Shown here: positions 43,611-52,673 of the stretch, piece after piece
How the letters are laid out: each line of letters starts with the position of its first letter
Numbering within the stretch: the first letter of the stretch is position 1
Assembly: GCF_029233945.1 (NCBI RefSeq)
Contig: NZ_JARGOQ010000018.1
Span: 1 to 62,489 of the forward strand
Source: Sneathiella sp.
GTDB taxonomy: Bacteria; Pseudomonadota; Alphaproteobacteria; Sneathiellales; Sneathiellaceae
Direction of reading: 5' to 3'
DNA: 62,489 nt
Notes under the pieces: model-generated
Told to the model about the DNA's origin: nothing
Database searches by the model: none
What the model saw: the letters and a program-made list of their open reading frames with translations, nothing else
Position numbers and translations under genes: made by a program

Positions 43611-44500
43611 TCCGGCCAGCCGCCGGGCGTGATAAAAATCTGACCGAGGGAAGTGAGCGTTTCCGGCCCCTCATCACGCATCAAATGAACGAGATAGGGC
43701 ATAGGCCGCCTCTCAAATGCTGTGTCGATTTCGGCCAGTAAATCCGGCGTCTTGCCAGCCGTCGTTTCACAGGGATAAAAATACGGGGTGATCCAGCGCT
43801 TCTTTTCAAGAATGAGGAAATGATCAAACTCCGGTAGCGGGGTATCCTCAAGGCTCTCCCGGCTGTGCCATCTACCGCTAAGGCCATTTTCTGAAATTCT
43901 GGCGGGCGGTTCGGGATGGGCATTCCCCACCGGATAGAAGAGGCAGCCTTTGACCCAGGGGTGGGATGTTACATCGCCGATGCCATATAAGCCGAGAACG
44001 GCGGCGGTTTCCGTGTGGGTCGGAAGCAGGAGCTGATGCCCATAGAGCCGGTCGAGCTTTCTTTTGAGGGTATCTTTCTGCATCGGCCCGACGAAATCCG
44101 CTTCCTCCGTCGGGAAGCCGATATTGAGATAGAATTTCACCGACAATTCCCAATGCCACGCCTGATCCGCATACAGAAAGGCGAGGTCGATCTCGCCGAG
44201 GGAGCGCTTTTCACGATATATGGGAATATTGCTGCCGATCATCCGGACGGACGGTAAATTGTCGAGCCAAAAGATAACCAGCTGCTCGAAATACCGGCCA
44301 AGATTAAGGCGTCGCGTCGCGACGAGATGAGAGAGCAGCGGTTCCGGGTCATCCTGTACCCTTGCAAGCAATGCCGCCGTCTCCGGATCGCTGGCGAGAT
44401 CGGGCGCGGGCGTGTCTTTGAGCAGGAAAGGGGACTTGATGACCCATTCCAGATCCCGAACGGCGAAGGGGATTTTATTCGCCAGCGCTGCCTCCCTCAT
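43607..44500 (-). CDS. DUF1853 family protein, unknown function
   Basis: 297 residues matching the DUF1853 pattern: LGRYFEQLVIFWLDNLP, EIDLAFLY, HWELSVKFYLN and GPMQKDTLKRKLDRLYGHQLLL. The arrangement of Glu/Asp/Lys (EID...E.SVK) resembles the PD-(D/E)XK nuclease core, as has been noted for related DUFs, but catalysis is unproven. Coupled to the upstream TauE gene by ATGA and last in the operon MoxR-VWA-TauE-DUF1853. Confidence 0.82.
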   Translation of the reverse strand: MREAALANKIPFAVRDLEWVIKSPFLLKDTPAPDLASDPETAALLARVQDDPEPLLSHLVATRRLNLGRYFEQLVIFWLDNLPSVRMIGSNIPIYREKRSLGEIDLAFLYADQAWHWELSVKFYLNIGFPTEEADFVGPMQKDTLKRKLDRLYGHQLLLPTHTETAAVLGLYGIGDVTSHPWVKGCLFYPVGNAHPEPPARISENGLSGRWHSRESLEDTPLPEFDHFLILEKKRWITPYFYPCETTAGKTPDLLAEIDTAFERRPMPYLVHLMRDEGPETLTSLGQIFITPGGWPD

Positions 44501-45327
44501 CCATACAGGCTATAGAACATACGCGCGGAGGTCAGAAACAGGAAGAAGGCAAAGGCTTTTTTGAGCAAGCTCGCGTTGATCTGATGGGCGATTTTCGCGC
44601 CAAGCGGAGCGAAGAGGGCGGCCATCGGAAAAATCACCAGAAAGCCCAGAATATTGACATACCCGATATTTCCGGGGGGCAATTTTGCGGCATCAAGGCC
44701 GGAAATCAGGAAGCCGATCGTGCCCGGCACGGCAATGATCAGCCCGATGGCCGCGGCGGTGCCGACTGCTTTTCGGATCGGATAGTTGAAAAGGGTGAGG
44801 ATCGGCACCGTAAAAGTGCCGCCGCCGATGCCCATCATGGCGGAAAACCCCCCGATAAAGAGCGCGATCAGCTGCTTGAACGGTGTTTTCGGCAGGCTCT
44901 CGGAGATATGCACATTATCCGGTCGGAAGGCCATGTTTGCAGCCACAATGAGCGCGAGCGTCGCAAAGACAAGGGTCAACAAATGACCATTGGCATATCC
45001 GGCGATGATCGTTCCCACAATAACCCCGATAAAGATCACCGGTCCCCAGCTTTCCAAAAGGTCGATATCAATCGCGCCTTTCTTGTAATGGCTGCGCGCG
45101 GAGGAGATGGACGTCGGGATGATGGTTGCGAGCGACGTACCGATGGCCACATGAATGCGGATATCGTCATCGACACCGAAAAAAGGCAGGATGTTATATA
45201 GCACGGGCACAATAACGATGCCGCCGCCCACACCAAGCAACCCGGCGAGAATACCGCCAACAATGCCCGTTCCGGCAAGCGCCGCGATCAGGCCGATCAG
45301 AAGCGGCAGGGAAACATCAGCGAACAT
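44497..45327 (-). CDS. TauE/SafE-family membrane protein (putative sulfite/organosulfonate exporter)
   Basis: 276 residues with about eight membrane segments and two copies of the family glycine-rich motif: GLLGVGGGIVIVP and MMGIGGGTFTVP. TauE/SafE proteins export sulfite, sulfoacetate or related anions in known cases. The TauD-type gene at the window start offers a thematic link but is 44 kb away. It follows the VWA gene by 31 bases and overlaps DUF1853 by four. Confidence 0.9.
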   Translation of the reverse strand: MFADVSLPLLIGLIAALAGTGIVGGILAGLLGVGGGIVIVPVLYNILPFFGVDDDIRIHVAIGTSLATIIPTSISSARSHYKKGAIDIDLLESWGPVIFIGVIVGTIIAGYANGHLLTLVFATLALIVAANMAFRPDNVHISESLPKTPFKQLIALFIGGFSAMMGIGGGTFTVPILTLFNYPIRKAVGTAAAIGLIIAVPGTIGFLISGLDAAKLPPGNIGYVNILGFLVIFPMAALFAPLGAKIAHQINASLLKKAFAFFLFLTSARMFYSLYG

Positions 45328-45358
45328 TCAAAGATACTCCAGTTGACGGGAAAACGCC

Positions 45359-46801
45359 TTAGCTGCTTTTTAGCAGATCGCGCAGGATAAGTTCCAGCTT
45401 GTTCAGCGAATTGCAGGTTTCAGCGGTGGAGCAATAGGGCGCAATACGGAGCATTTCAGAATCGCCAGAGCCCCAGATCGATTTGCGTTCGGGGTTGAGC
45501 CAGATAACCCGCTTCGCCCGGAGCTTGATTTCTTTCAGAATATCGATGCGCGGGTCTGCGCCGTTGGAACGGCCGTCACCCAGAAAAATAACCGTCGTCC
45601 GGTTGTCGATCTCATCAAGGCAGAGCTCCTTGAAATCCTCAAGCGACCGGCCGTAATCGGTGGATCGCCCGCCATATTTCTCAATGGCGAAGGGAATGGC
45701 CTCCTCCGGTCCGAGCCGGTCAAATTCACCGGTAATCTCGCCAAGATCGCCGGAAAAGGCGAAAGAGCGCACCTTTGGCAGCACTTCATTGAGGCTGTAG
45801 AGGAACAGGAGCAAAAACCGCGCAACCGATGCGACGGAGCCGGAGACATCGCAGACAGCGAGTACTTTTGGTCGGTCTTTATGCTTCTGCTTCCAATGGG
45901 TTTCAAACAGGATGCCGTCATAGGCCACATTGCGCCGCATGGTCTTGCGAATGTCAAGATGACCCCGGTTCTTCACCTTTTTTACGCGCGAGTTCATGTC
46001 CGTCAGGCGCTTTGCCATGCGCTGAACCAACTGGCGCATATATTTGAAGTCGCGATGTTCGACATTTGAGAGACGGACATTTTTGAGGATATCCTGGCGG
46101 AACTGCTTGGCCTTGCCGCTGCTGGTGAGGGCGAGCTGGCGCTCCACCATATCGCGGACCGCATCGAAGAGAAGCTCCAGCCGACCGGAGAGCCGATCCG
46201 CGCCCTCTGCGTCGCCGTCCTTGTTGCGCTTAGAAATCTCCCGATTGACCTCATCAAGGCCCATACCTTCCATAATCCGGCGGGTAAAAAGCCCCCGCTG
46301 GGTCATCAGGACGATATTGCGAAGATTGGCGGCACTCGCGGCCGCGGTCATGGCCATGGTAAGCTCGGTCCGGTCATTGCGCTCCAGCATATCAAGAAGC
46401 GGGGCCGCAGAGCCGCTCTCGCTTTGCTCGCCGGAAAAGCCACCCCCGCCTTCACCGCCGCCGGAGGCCGGATTGGGCGAGTTTTCATCATCATTCGCAG
46501 GCGTCATTTCAGGCGATGTGTCTGTGTTTTCGTCGGTCTCCTCGCCCTCCTCATCAAGCGTCTCTTCCGGCGCGAGATCAGGGTTGATCTGGTAGCTGAA
46601 AAACTCGTCGAAGCAACGCTCGAAAGTTTCCTGTTCTTCAATCGTTTTCGCCATTACCTGCGCGAGCGCGGTCTTTAGGAGGCCCCGATCCTGATATCCG
46701 AACAGGCGCACGGTTTCGGCGGCATCGACACTTTCGCTGATCGACACCGGCACATCCGAGTAGCGCAGCATCTCGACAAAATCTGCGAGTGCCCGGTCCA
46801 T
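45359..46801 (-). CDS. VWA domain protein, CoxE/DUF3520-like
   Basis: 480 residues. N-terminal helical region (residues 1-90), an acidic low-complexity stretch near 90-135, then a C-terminal vWA domain with an intact metal site CDVSGSV and VIFLGDGRSNGADPR. Such proteins pair with MoxR ATPases to insert cofactors or remodel metalloenzymes, as CoxDE do for CO dehydrogenase. The start overlaps the MoxR stop by one base (TGATG). Cytoplasmic. The client is unknown; a molybdenum hydroxylase lies at the far end of the window. Confidence 0.9.
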   Translation of the reverse strand: MDRALADFVEMLRYSDVPVSISESVDAAETVRLFGYQDRGLLKTALAQVMAKTIEEQETFERCFDEFFSYQINPDLAPEETLDEEGEETDENTDTSPEMTPANDDENSPNPASGGGEGGGGFSGEQSESGSAAPLLDMLERNDRTELTMAMTAAASAANLRNIVLMTQRGLFTRRIMEGMGLDEVNREISKRNKDGDAEGADRLSGRLELLFDAVRDMVERQLALTSSGKAKQFRQDILKNVRLSNVEHRDFKYMRQLVQRMAKRLTDMNSRVKKVKNRGHLDIRKTMRRNVAYDGILFETHWKQKHKDRPKVLAVCDVSGSVASVARFLLLFLYSLNEVLPKVRSFAFSGDLGEITGEFDRLGPEEAIPFAIEKYGGRSTDYGRSLEDFKELCLDEIDNRTTVIFLGDGRSNGADPRIDILKEIKLRAKRVIWLNPERKSIWGSGDSEMLRIAPYCSTAETCNSLNKLELILRDLLKSS

Positions 46802-47748
46802 CAGCGTACTTCTTTTTGTGCCACCGAGATAAATTTCGGGACTTCGCTATGCATGTTGTCGATATCTTCTTCGAATTTTAGCAGCATATTGAGAGTGTTG
46901 CGCACCAGATCAACCTCCAGCTTGTCTGCATGCAGCAATAGAAGCGTGCGTGCCCAGTCGATTGTCTCGCTGACCGCCGGGAGTTTCTTCAAATCCTGCG
47001 TGCGAAGCTGCTGCACGAAGGAGACAAGCTGATTACGCAAATTCTCCTCCAGCTCCGGCACCCGCGTCTGGATAATCCGTCGCTCCAGCGAGGCATCGGG
47101 GAAAGGAATATAAAGATGCAGGCAGCGGCGTTTCAGGGCATCGCTCATCTCGCGGGTGTTGTTGCTGGTCAGGAAGACGAGCGGCTTGGTTTTCGCCTTG
47201 ATCGTCCCGATTTCGGGGACAGAAATCTGATAATCGGAGAGTATTTCCAGCAAATAAGCCTCGAACTCATGATCCGATTTGTCGATCTCGTCAATCAGCA
47301 GGACGGTTTTAACCTCTGATTTCAGCGCCTGTAGAAGCGGTCGCGGTTCCAGAAACCTTTCCGAATAGAAACTGTCTCCGAACTGATGCAGCTTGTCCAT
47401 GGATTGTTCTATTCCGACCGCATCCTCCAAAAGATCCCCGAGTTTTTCCTTCAGGATCTGGGTATAGAGAAGCTGCTTGCCGTATTTCCACTCATAGAGC
47501 GCCTTTGATTCATCCAACCCCTCATAGCATTGCAGGCGGATCAGCGGTGCCGCGAGAATTTCGGAGGCTGCTTTTGCAAGTTCTGTCTTGCCGACGCCGG
47601 GCGGTCCCTCGACCAGGATTGGTTTATCGAGCTTTTGCGATAAATAGATAGAGGTGGCGATATGGCGATCGCAGATATATCCCGCCTTCTCAAATCCGTC
47701 TTTGATCAGGTCGATGGCGTTTGCGGGGTCTTTATCAATGAATGTCAC
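46801..47748 (-). CDS. MoxR-family AAA+ ATPase
   Basis: 315 residues. Walker A GPPGVGKT (48-55), Walker B LLIDEIDKS, sensor 1 LTSNNTREMSDAL and arginine-finger region LKRRCLHLYIPFPD. MoxR ATPases act as chaperones with VWA partners. The start is GTG at 47748 (ggaacc upstream). First gene of the four-gene minus-strand operon, divergent from alaS. Resembles CoxD. Confidence 0.93.
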   Translation of the reverse strand: MTFIDKDPANAIDLIKDGFEKAGYICDRHIATSIYLSQKLDKPILVEGPPGVGKTELAKAASEILAAPLIRLQCYEGLDESKALYEWKYGKQLLYTQILKEKLGDLLEDAVGIEQSMDKLHQFGDSFYSERFLEPRPLLQALKSEVKTVLLIDEIDKSDHEFEAYLLEILSDYQISVPEIGTIKAKTKPLVFLTSNNTREMSDALKRRCLHLYIPFPDASLERRIIQTRVPELEENLRNQLVSFVQQLRTQDLKKLPAVSETIDWARTLLLLHADKLEVDLVRNTLNMLLKFEEDIDNMHSEVPKFISVAQKEVR

Positions 47749-47878
47749 GTATCGGTTCCATGTTATTATTATTGTTCACTGGTTAAAAAAGATTACCTAT
47801 TCAATAGCAGGCTCGTCCGCGCTTTGCTAGGGCAATCCAACTGGACAGCGGATGCAGGGCGGGTTAAAAAGCGGCAAC

Positions 47879-47900
47879 AATGCGGCCTATATGCCGCATT
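47879..47900 (+). promoter_or_regulatory. Palindrome in the alaS leader, candidate autoregulatory site
   Basis: AATGCGGC-CTATAT-GCCGCATT is a perfect 8-bp inverted repeat followed by TTTT, ending 29 bases before the alaS ATG. E. coli AlaRS binds a palindrome flanking its own transcription start. The hairpin could also act as a leader attenuator. Function inferred from position only. Confidence 0.45.
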
Positions 47901-47929
47901 TTACGGCTTAGGTGAACGGAAATAGCAAT

Positions 47930-50614
47930 ATGAGTACGACAAAAGAAATACGCAGCTCCTTTCTGGACTATTTTGCAAAGAATGGTCATGAAAAGGTGGA
48001 GAGCTCGCCGCTGGTGCCGCGAAACGATCCGACCTTGCTGTTCACCAACGCGGGCATGGTGCAATTCAAGAATGTTTTTACCGGTCAGGAGAAGCGGCCG
48101 TATAACCGCGCCGTGACAACGCAGAAATGCGTCCGCGCGGGCGGTAAGCATAACGACCTTGAGAATGTCGGCTATACGGCGCGCCATCACACCTTTTTCG
48201 AGATGCTGGGGAATTTCTCCTTTGGCGACTATTTCAAGGATCAGGCGATTGAGCTTGCCTGGAACCTGCTGACAAAGGAATTCGGCCTGCCGGAGGAAAA
48301 GCTGCTCGTTACCGTCTATCATGACGATGACGAGGCTGCGGATCACTGGAAGAAAATCGCCGGTCTTTCCGACGACAGGATTATTCGCATCGCCACGTCC
48401 GATAACTTCTGGTCCATGGGCGATACCGGACCCTGCGGTCCCTGTTCGGAGATTTTCTTTGATCATGGGGAAGGCATTCCCGGCGGCCCGCCCGGCAGCC
48501 CCGATGAGGATGGCGATCGCTTTATCGAGATCTGGAATCTCGTCTTTATGCAGTTCGAGCAGCACGCCGGGGGCAATCGGGAAAACCTGCCGCGCCCCTC
48601 CATCGATACCGGCATGGGGCTGGAGCGGGTGACCGCCGTCCTGCAGGGCAAGCATGACAATTATGATATCGACCTGATGCGCCACATCATCGAGGCCTCG
48701 GCCGATATCTCCGGCATTGCGGCGGATGGGGAATTCAAGATGTCTCACCGCGTAATCGCCGATCATTTGCGCTCCTCCTCCTTCCTGGTCGCCGATGGCG
48801 TGTTGCCGTCGAACGAGGGACGGGGATATGTGCTCCGCCGCATCATGCGCCGCGCCATGCGCCATGCGCATATGCTGGGGGCGAAGGAGCCGATGGTCTA
48901 CAAACTGGTGCAAACACTGGTCGATGAAATGGGGGACGCGTTTCCGGAACTCGCCCGTGCCCAGTCGTTGATTTCCGAAACCTTGAAGCTGGAGGAAACC
49001 CGTTTCAAGGAAACACTGGATCGTGGCCTGAAGCTGCTGGGCGATGCCACCGAAAAACTGGGCGGCAGCGATCCGCTTCCGGGCGATGTGGCGTTCAAGC
49101 TGTATGATACTTTCGGCTTCCCGCTCGATCTCACGAAAGATATTCTTCGCGGCCAGAAACGCGAGCTGGATGAGGCCGGATTCGATGCGGCGATGAAAAA
49201 GCAGAAGGAAGCCGCCCGCGCCGCCTGGTCCGGCTCCGGGGAGGCCGCGACGGATACGCTTTGGTTCGATTTGCATGAAAAGGTCGGTGCGACGGAGTTT
49301 CTGGGCTATCAGACGGAAACCGCCGAGGGCAAGGTGCAGGCGATCATCAAGGATGGCAAGGAAGTGGACCGCGCCCGGCAGGGCGATGAAGTCATGGTCG
49401 TGCTCAACCAGACGTCTTTTTATGGCGAGAGCGGTGGTCAGGAAGGCGATCACGGCAGGCTGAAAACCGCCGACGGCTTTGCCATGACGGTGAAAGACAC
49501 CCAGAAGAAGCAGGACCTCTTTATCCATATGGGGCAGATCGCGAAGGGCGAGTTGAAAGTCGATGACGTGGTGGAAACCCATGTCGATCACAACCGCCGG
49601 AACCGCCTGCGCGCCCATCATTCGGCAACCCATTTGCTGCATGAGGCGCTGCGTCAGGTTCTGGGCGATCATGTGACGCAGAAGGGGTCTCTTGTGGCTG
49701 AAGACCGGTTGCGGTTCGATTTCGCGCATCAGAAGCCAATGACGGACGCGGAGATCGCCGAGGTCGAGAAAATGGTCAATGATCGTATTCGCGTAAATGC
49801 CGATGTCGATGTCCAATTATCCACACCAGAGGAAGCCATCAAAGCCGGCGCCATGGCGCTTTTCGGTGAAAAATATGGCGATGAAGTCCGTGTTGTCTCC
49901 ATGGGCGGTCTCGATGTGACAAAGGGCGCAGGGCGCAACTATTCAACGGAGCTTTGCGGCGGTACGCATGTTGCCCGCACGGGCGATATCGGATTCCTCA
50001 AGATCGTCAGTGAAGGCGGCCTTGCCGCCGGTGTCCGCCGGATTGAGGCCGTTGCCGGGGAGGCCGCGCTTGACTATGTCAATGAGCGGGAGAGAATTTT
50101 GGCCGATGCGGCCGCGACCCTTAAAATCGCACCGCATGACCTTGGGAACCGCATCCAAAGCCTGCTTGAGGATCGCAAGAAACTTGAACGTGAACTCGCC
50201 GATACCCGCAAGAAACTGGTAAGTGGCGGGGGCGGCGGCGCGACTGAGGCGCCGGAGAAGGTTGGCGATATCTCGCTGATGGCACGGCTGCTTTCCGATG
50301 TGCCGCCAAAGGACCTCAAACCCATGGCGGATGAGATCAAGAAGCAGCTGAAAAGCGGCGTGATCGTCCTGATCAGCAATAATGACGGCAAGGCCTCCAT
50401 CGTGGTCAGCGTAACGAATGACCTGACCAAGGAATTGAGTGCGGTGGATCTAGTCCGCGCCGGATCAGAGGCGCTTGGCGGTAAGGGCGGCGGTGGTCGT
50501 CCCGATATGGCGCAGGCCGGTGGCCCCGATGGCACAAAAGGCGAAGACGCCGTGGCCGCGATTAAAGGCTTGATCGCGAAAATGACCTCCGGTGAGGTTC
50601 TGGCGGGCTCGTAG
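47930..50614 (+). CDS. alaS: Alanine--tRNA ligase
   Basis: 894 residues, a full-length class II synthetase that charges tRNA-Ala and edits mischarged Ser/Gly. Catalytic blocks [19 protein letters not shown] and STG-type GMGLERV; editing-domain zinc ligands [12 protein letters not shown] and CGGTH; C-terminal Ala/Gly-rich domain [19 protein letters not shown] 47930 is chosen over in-frame GTG 47912 because it matches family N-termini. A palindrome lies upstream. Confidence 0.97.
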   Translation: MSTTKEIRSSFLDYFAKNGHEKVESSPLVPRNDPTLLFTNAGMVQFKNVFTGQEKRPYNRAVTTQKCVRAGGKHNDLENVGYTARHHTFFEMLGNFSFGDYFKDQAIELAWNLLTKEFGLPEEKLLVTVYHDDDEAADHWKKIAGLSDDRIIRIATSDNFWSMGDTGPCGPCSEIFFDHGEGIPGGPPGSPDEDGDRFIEIWNLVFMQFEQHAGGNRENLPRPSIDTGMGLERVTAVLQGKHDNYDIDLMRHIIEASADISGIAADGEFKMSHRVIADHLRSSSFLVADGVLPSNEGRGYVLRRIMRRAMRHAHMLGAKEPMVYKLVQTLVDEMGDAFPELARAQSLISETLKLEETRFKETLDRGLKLLGDATEKLGGSDPLPGDVAFKLYDTFGFPLDLTKDILRGQKRELDEAGFDAAMKKQKEAARAAWSGSGEAATDTLWFDLHEKVGATEFLGYQTETAEGKVQAIIKDGKEVDRARQGDEVMVVLNQTSFYGESGGQEGDHGRLKTADGFAMTVKDTQKKQDLFIHMGQIAKGELKVDDVVETHVDHNRRNRLRAHHSATHLLHEALRQVLGDHVTQKGSLVAEDRLRFDFAHQKPMTDAEIAEVEKMVNDRIRVNADVDVQLSTPEEAIKAGAMALFGEKYGDEVRVVSMGGLDVTKGAGRNYSTELCGGTHVARTGDIGFLKIVSEGGLAAGVRRIEAVAGEAALDYVNERERILADAAATLKIAPHDLGNRIQSLLEDRKKLERELADTRKKLVSGGGGGATEAPEKVGDISLMARLLSDVPPKDLKPMADEIKKQLKSGVIVLISNNDGKASIVVSVTNDLTKELSAVDLVRAGSEALGGKGGGGRPDMAQAGGPDGTKGEDAVAAIKGLIAKMTSGEVLAGS

Positions 50615-50624
50615 CCAGACCAAA

Positions 50625-50654
50625 AAGCCGGCAGGTCTGCCATCCTGCCGGCTT
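50625..50654 (+). terminator. Perfect hairpin after alaS
   Basis: AAGCCGGCAGG-tctgccat-CCTGCCGGCTT: 11-bp perfect stem, 8-base loop, starting 11 bases after the alaS stop. The A-run before it would make a T-run on the opposite strand, so it may terminate in either direction, although no minus-strand gene reads into it from the right. Confidence 0.75.
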
Positions 50655-50661
50655 GGTACGC

Positions 50662-50769
50662 TACTGGTTAATCGACTGTGCCGCCCCGGTCCAATCGGGG
50701 TAAAATTGGCAGGGACGGCACTTCCTCCCTGGACTTGCCGGCAGCCAGTTAATAACTGACTAACCGGTA
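50662..50769. other. Nested inverted repeats, possible structured RNA or element remnant
   Basis: TACTGGTTA (50662-50670) pairs with TAACCGGTA (50761-50769, one G-T). Inside, GTGCCG (50678-50683) pairs with CGGCAC (50716-50721), and CCCCG (50684-50688) with CGGGG (50696-50700). CAGTT-AAT-AACTG lies near the 3' end. The motif GGTAAA(A)TTGGCA occurs twice (50699-50711 and 50766-50777). No gene fits. It may be a folded leader of htpX, a small RNA, or a remnant of a mobile element. Confidence 0.35.
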
Positions 50770-50850
50770 AATTGGCATTTGGCGGTTGGTTGTGGCTAAA
50801 AAGCGGCCATTCCGGGGTTATTTCATGTCCGCCGTATTTTGCGCCGCTGC

Positions 50851-50878
50851 TTGATCTTTCGCCCATCTCCAATACATA
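50851..50878 (+). promoter_or_regulatory. Candidate promoter for htpX
   Basis: CTTGATC at 50850-50856 and TACATA at 50873-50878 with a 16-base spacer, 41 bases before the ATG. The CTTG -35 element resembles heat-shock (RpoH) promoters of alphaproteobacteria, which would suit htpX. Single-site evidence. Confidence 0.35.
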
Positions 50879-50918
50879 TAGAAGGCGCCTGCAAGGCGAT
50901 GTCTGCTGGATGAGGGAC

Positions 50919-51905
50919 ATGAATTATTTCAAGACCGGATTACTGATTGCTGCGATTACCGCGTTGTTTCTGGCCGTGGGATTTCTCCTCGGCGGGATGA
51001 CCGGGATGCTGATTGCGTTTGCCGTGGCGGTCGCGATGAACGGCTTCGCCTACTGGAATTCGGACAAGATGGTCCTCAAGATGTATGGCGCGCGTCAGGT
51101 GGGCCGGAGCGAGGCACAGGGCCTTTATCAGATGGTGGAGGATCTGGCGGCGCGGGCGGAACTTCCCATGCCGAAGGTCTTTATCATGGATAATCCGCAG
51201 CCCAACGCCTTTGCAACGGGCCGGAACCCGGAAAATGCCGCCGTTGCGGTGACGACCGGCCTCATGAAAATCCTGAATAAGGAGGAAACGGCGGGCGTTC
51301 TCGCGCATGAGCTGGCGCATATCAAGAACCGCGACACCCTGACCATGACGGTTACCGCGACGATTGCCGGTGCGATCAGTATGCTGGCGAATTTTGCGCT
51401 CTTCTTTGGCGGCAGCCGGGATAACCGGATTGGTATCGTTGGTACTATTGCCATCATGGTCCTCGCACCGCTCGGCGCGATGCTGGTACAGATGGCGATC
51501 AGCCGGACCCGTGAATATTCTGCCGATCATACCGGCGGTGAAATCTGCGGAAATCCGGAGTGGCTGGCGAGTGCGCTGCAAAAGCTCGAAAATTCGGCGC
51601 GGGGTATTGAAAATATCCCGGCGGAGAAAAATCCCGCCTCGGCCAGCCTGTTTATCGTCAACCCGCTACATGGTCAGCGGGCGGACAAGCTCTTCTCGAC
51701 CCATCCCTCGACAGCGAACCGTGTTGCAAGGCTTAAGGAACTGGCGAAATCACTGGTGCCGTCCGGCGGGCAGCGTGTGCGGGCGGACCGCGAAGACCGT
51801 TATTCCCATGAAGGGATGTTCAGGAAACCATCCTCGCGCGGCTCCACACCCTACACCGATTCCCCTGTCAACCGCCCACGTCCCAAGAAAGGGCCATGGG
51901 GCTGA
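50919..51905 (+). CDS. htpX: Inner-membrane zinc metalloprotease HtpX
   Basis: 328 residues. M48 protease for damaged membrane proteins. Two N-terminal membrane segments, HELAH with His130, Glu131 and His134, a further membrane pair and [14 protein letters not shown] for the third ligand. The start at 50919 matches homologues (MNYFKTGLL); ATG 50910 is a possible alternative. A basic, proline-rich C-terminal tail follows. The stop abuts the stop of the convergent TetR gene. Confidence 0.95.
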   Translation: MNYFKTGLLIAAITALFLAVGFLLGGMTGMLIAFAVAVAMNGFAYWNSDKMVLKMYGARQVGRSEAQGLYQMVEDLAARAELPMPKVFIMDNPQPNAFATGRNPENAAVAVTTGLMKILNKEETAGVLAHELAHIKNRDTLTMTVTATIAGAISMLANFALFFGGSRDNRIGIVGTIAIMVLAPLGAMLVQMAISRTREYSADHTGGEICGNPEWLASALQKLENSARGIENIPAEKNPASASLFIVNPLHGQRADKLFSTHPSTANRVARLKELAKSLVPSGGQRVRADREDRYSHEGMFRKPSSRGSTPYTDSPVNRPRPKKGPWG

Positions 51906-52538
51906 TTACGACAGGCTCTTCGGCGATTTGACGAGGGCGCGTGTCAGGAAACGGCTCAAATGGTCCACATATTCCTGACGGCTCTGCCCCTTGCGATAGG
52001 CCATCGGCGCGGAGAATTGGATCAGGCCCATCATGGCGTGGCCAATCAGGTCGGGATCGATATCCTCATAAAGCTCTCCATTGAGCTGTGCGCTCCTCAA
52101 CTGCGCAATAAAGCCCGAGGCAAACTTGCTGCGGACTTCCTTTGACGTTGAATCTGTCGGATCGAAAACTTTGGTATCGACAAGCGCCGAGCGAAGCAGG
52201 CCAGGGTTTTGTTCGGCGAATTCCTGAATGGTCGTCAGGCTATAGCGGATATATTCTTCGAAACTGTCGACTTTTGGAATGCGGGAATGCACATAGGAAT
52301 GCAAATCCTCCTGCGCGCCGCTGGCGAAAGCGAGAAATATCTCCCGCTTGTCCGTATAGTGGCTGTAGAAAGTCCCGTGAGCGACGTCTGCTTCCTTGGC
52401 AATATCCTGCGGTCTTGTCTCGTGATATCCCTTGCTGACGAAGAGTTTGCGGGCCGCCGCCAATAGCCGGTTGCGCTTTTCTTCTTTTCTTTTACTGGCT
52501 CTATCTGACGCCACTGTGACGGGTGTTGATTGATTCAT
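51906..52538 (-). CDS. TetR-family transcriptional regulator
   Basis: 210 residues. N-terminal HTH around 25-70: RLLAAARKLFVSKGYHETRPQDIAKEADVAHGTFYSHYTDKREIF. The remainder is the ligand-binding domain. It is divergent from the CoA-ligase operon with a near-perfect palindrome between them (52602-52619), so it likely represses that operon and responds to its substrate or CoA ester. Confidence 0.92.
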   Translation of the reverse strand: MNQSTPVTVASDRASKRKEEKRNRLLAAARKLFVSKGYHETRPQDIAKEADVAHGTFYSHYTDKREIFLAFASGAQEDLHSYVHSRIPKVDSFEEYIRYSLTTIQEFAEQNPGLLRSALVDTKVFDPTDSTSKEVRSKFASGFIAQLRSAQLNGELYEDIDPDLIGHAMMGLIQFSAPMAYRKGQSRQEYVDHLSRFLTRALVKSPKSLS

Positions 52539-52601
52539 CCGCCTCCCACCTTTTTATTTTTATATTTTTTCGCGTCTATTGCTGGCAATTATTACAACAA
52601 T

Positions 52602-52619
52602 TTGTCAGTATTCTTACAA
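52602..52619. promoter_or_regulatory. 18-bp near-palindrome, candidate TetR operator
   Basis: TTGTCAG-TATT-CTTACAA matches an inverted repeat at 6 of 7 positions per arm. It lies between the divergent TetR gene and the CoA-ligase gene, 54 bases from the latter's ATG. The size and position are typical of TetR operators. A second, smaller repeat ATTGC-TG-GCAAT is at 52578-52589. Confidence 0.6.
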
Positions 52620-52673
52620 TAACAGTCCGATGCCTAAAATAGAACAAAAAAATCAACGGAGTTTGTTCCCCAT

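Noticed and set aside
47864-49816. 650-residue minus-strand frame inside alaS
   Set aside because: Long only because of codon bias in alaS; the sense strand encodes a full alanyl-tRNA synthetase.
50074-50643. 189-residue minus-strand frame at the end of alaS
   Set aside because: It is the antisense of the Gly/Ala-rich alaS C-terminus and of the terminator hairpin.
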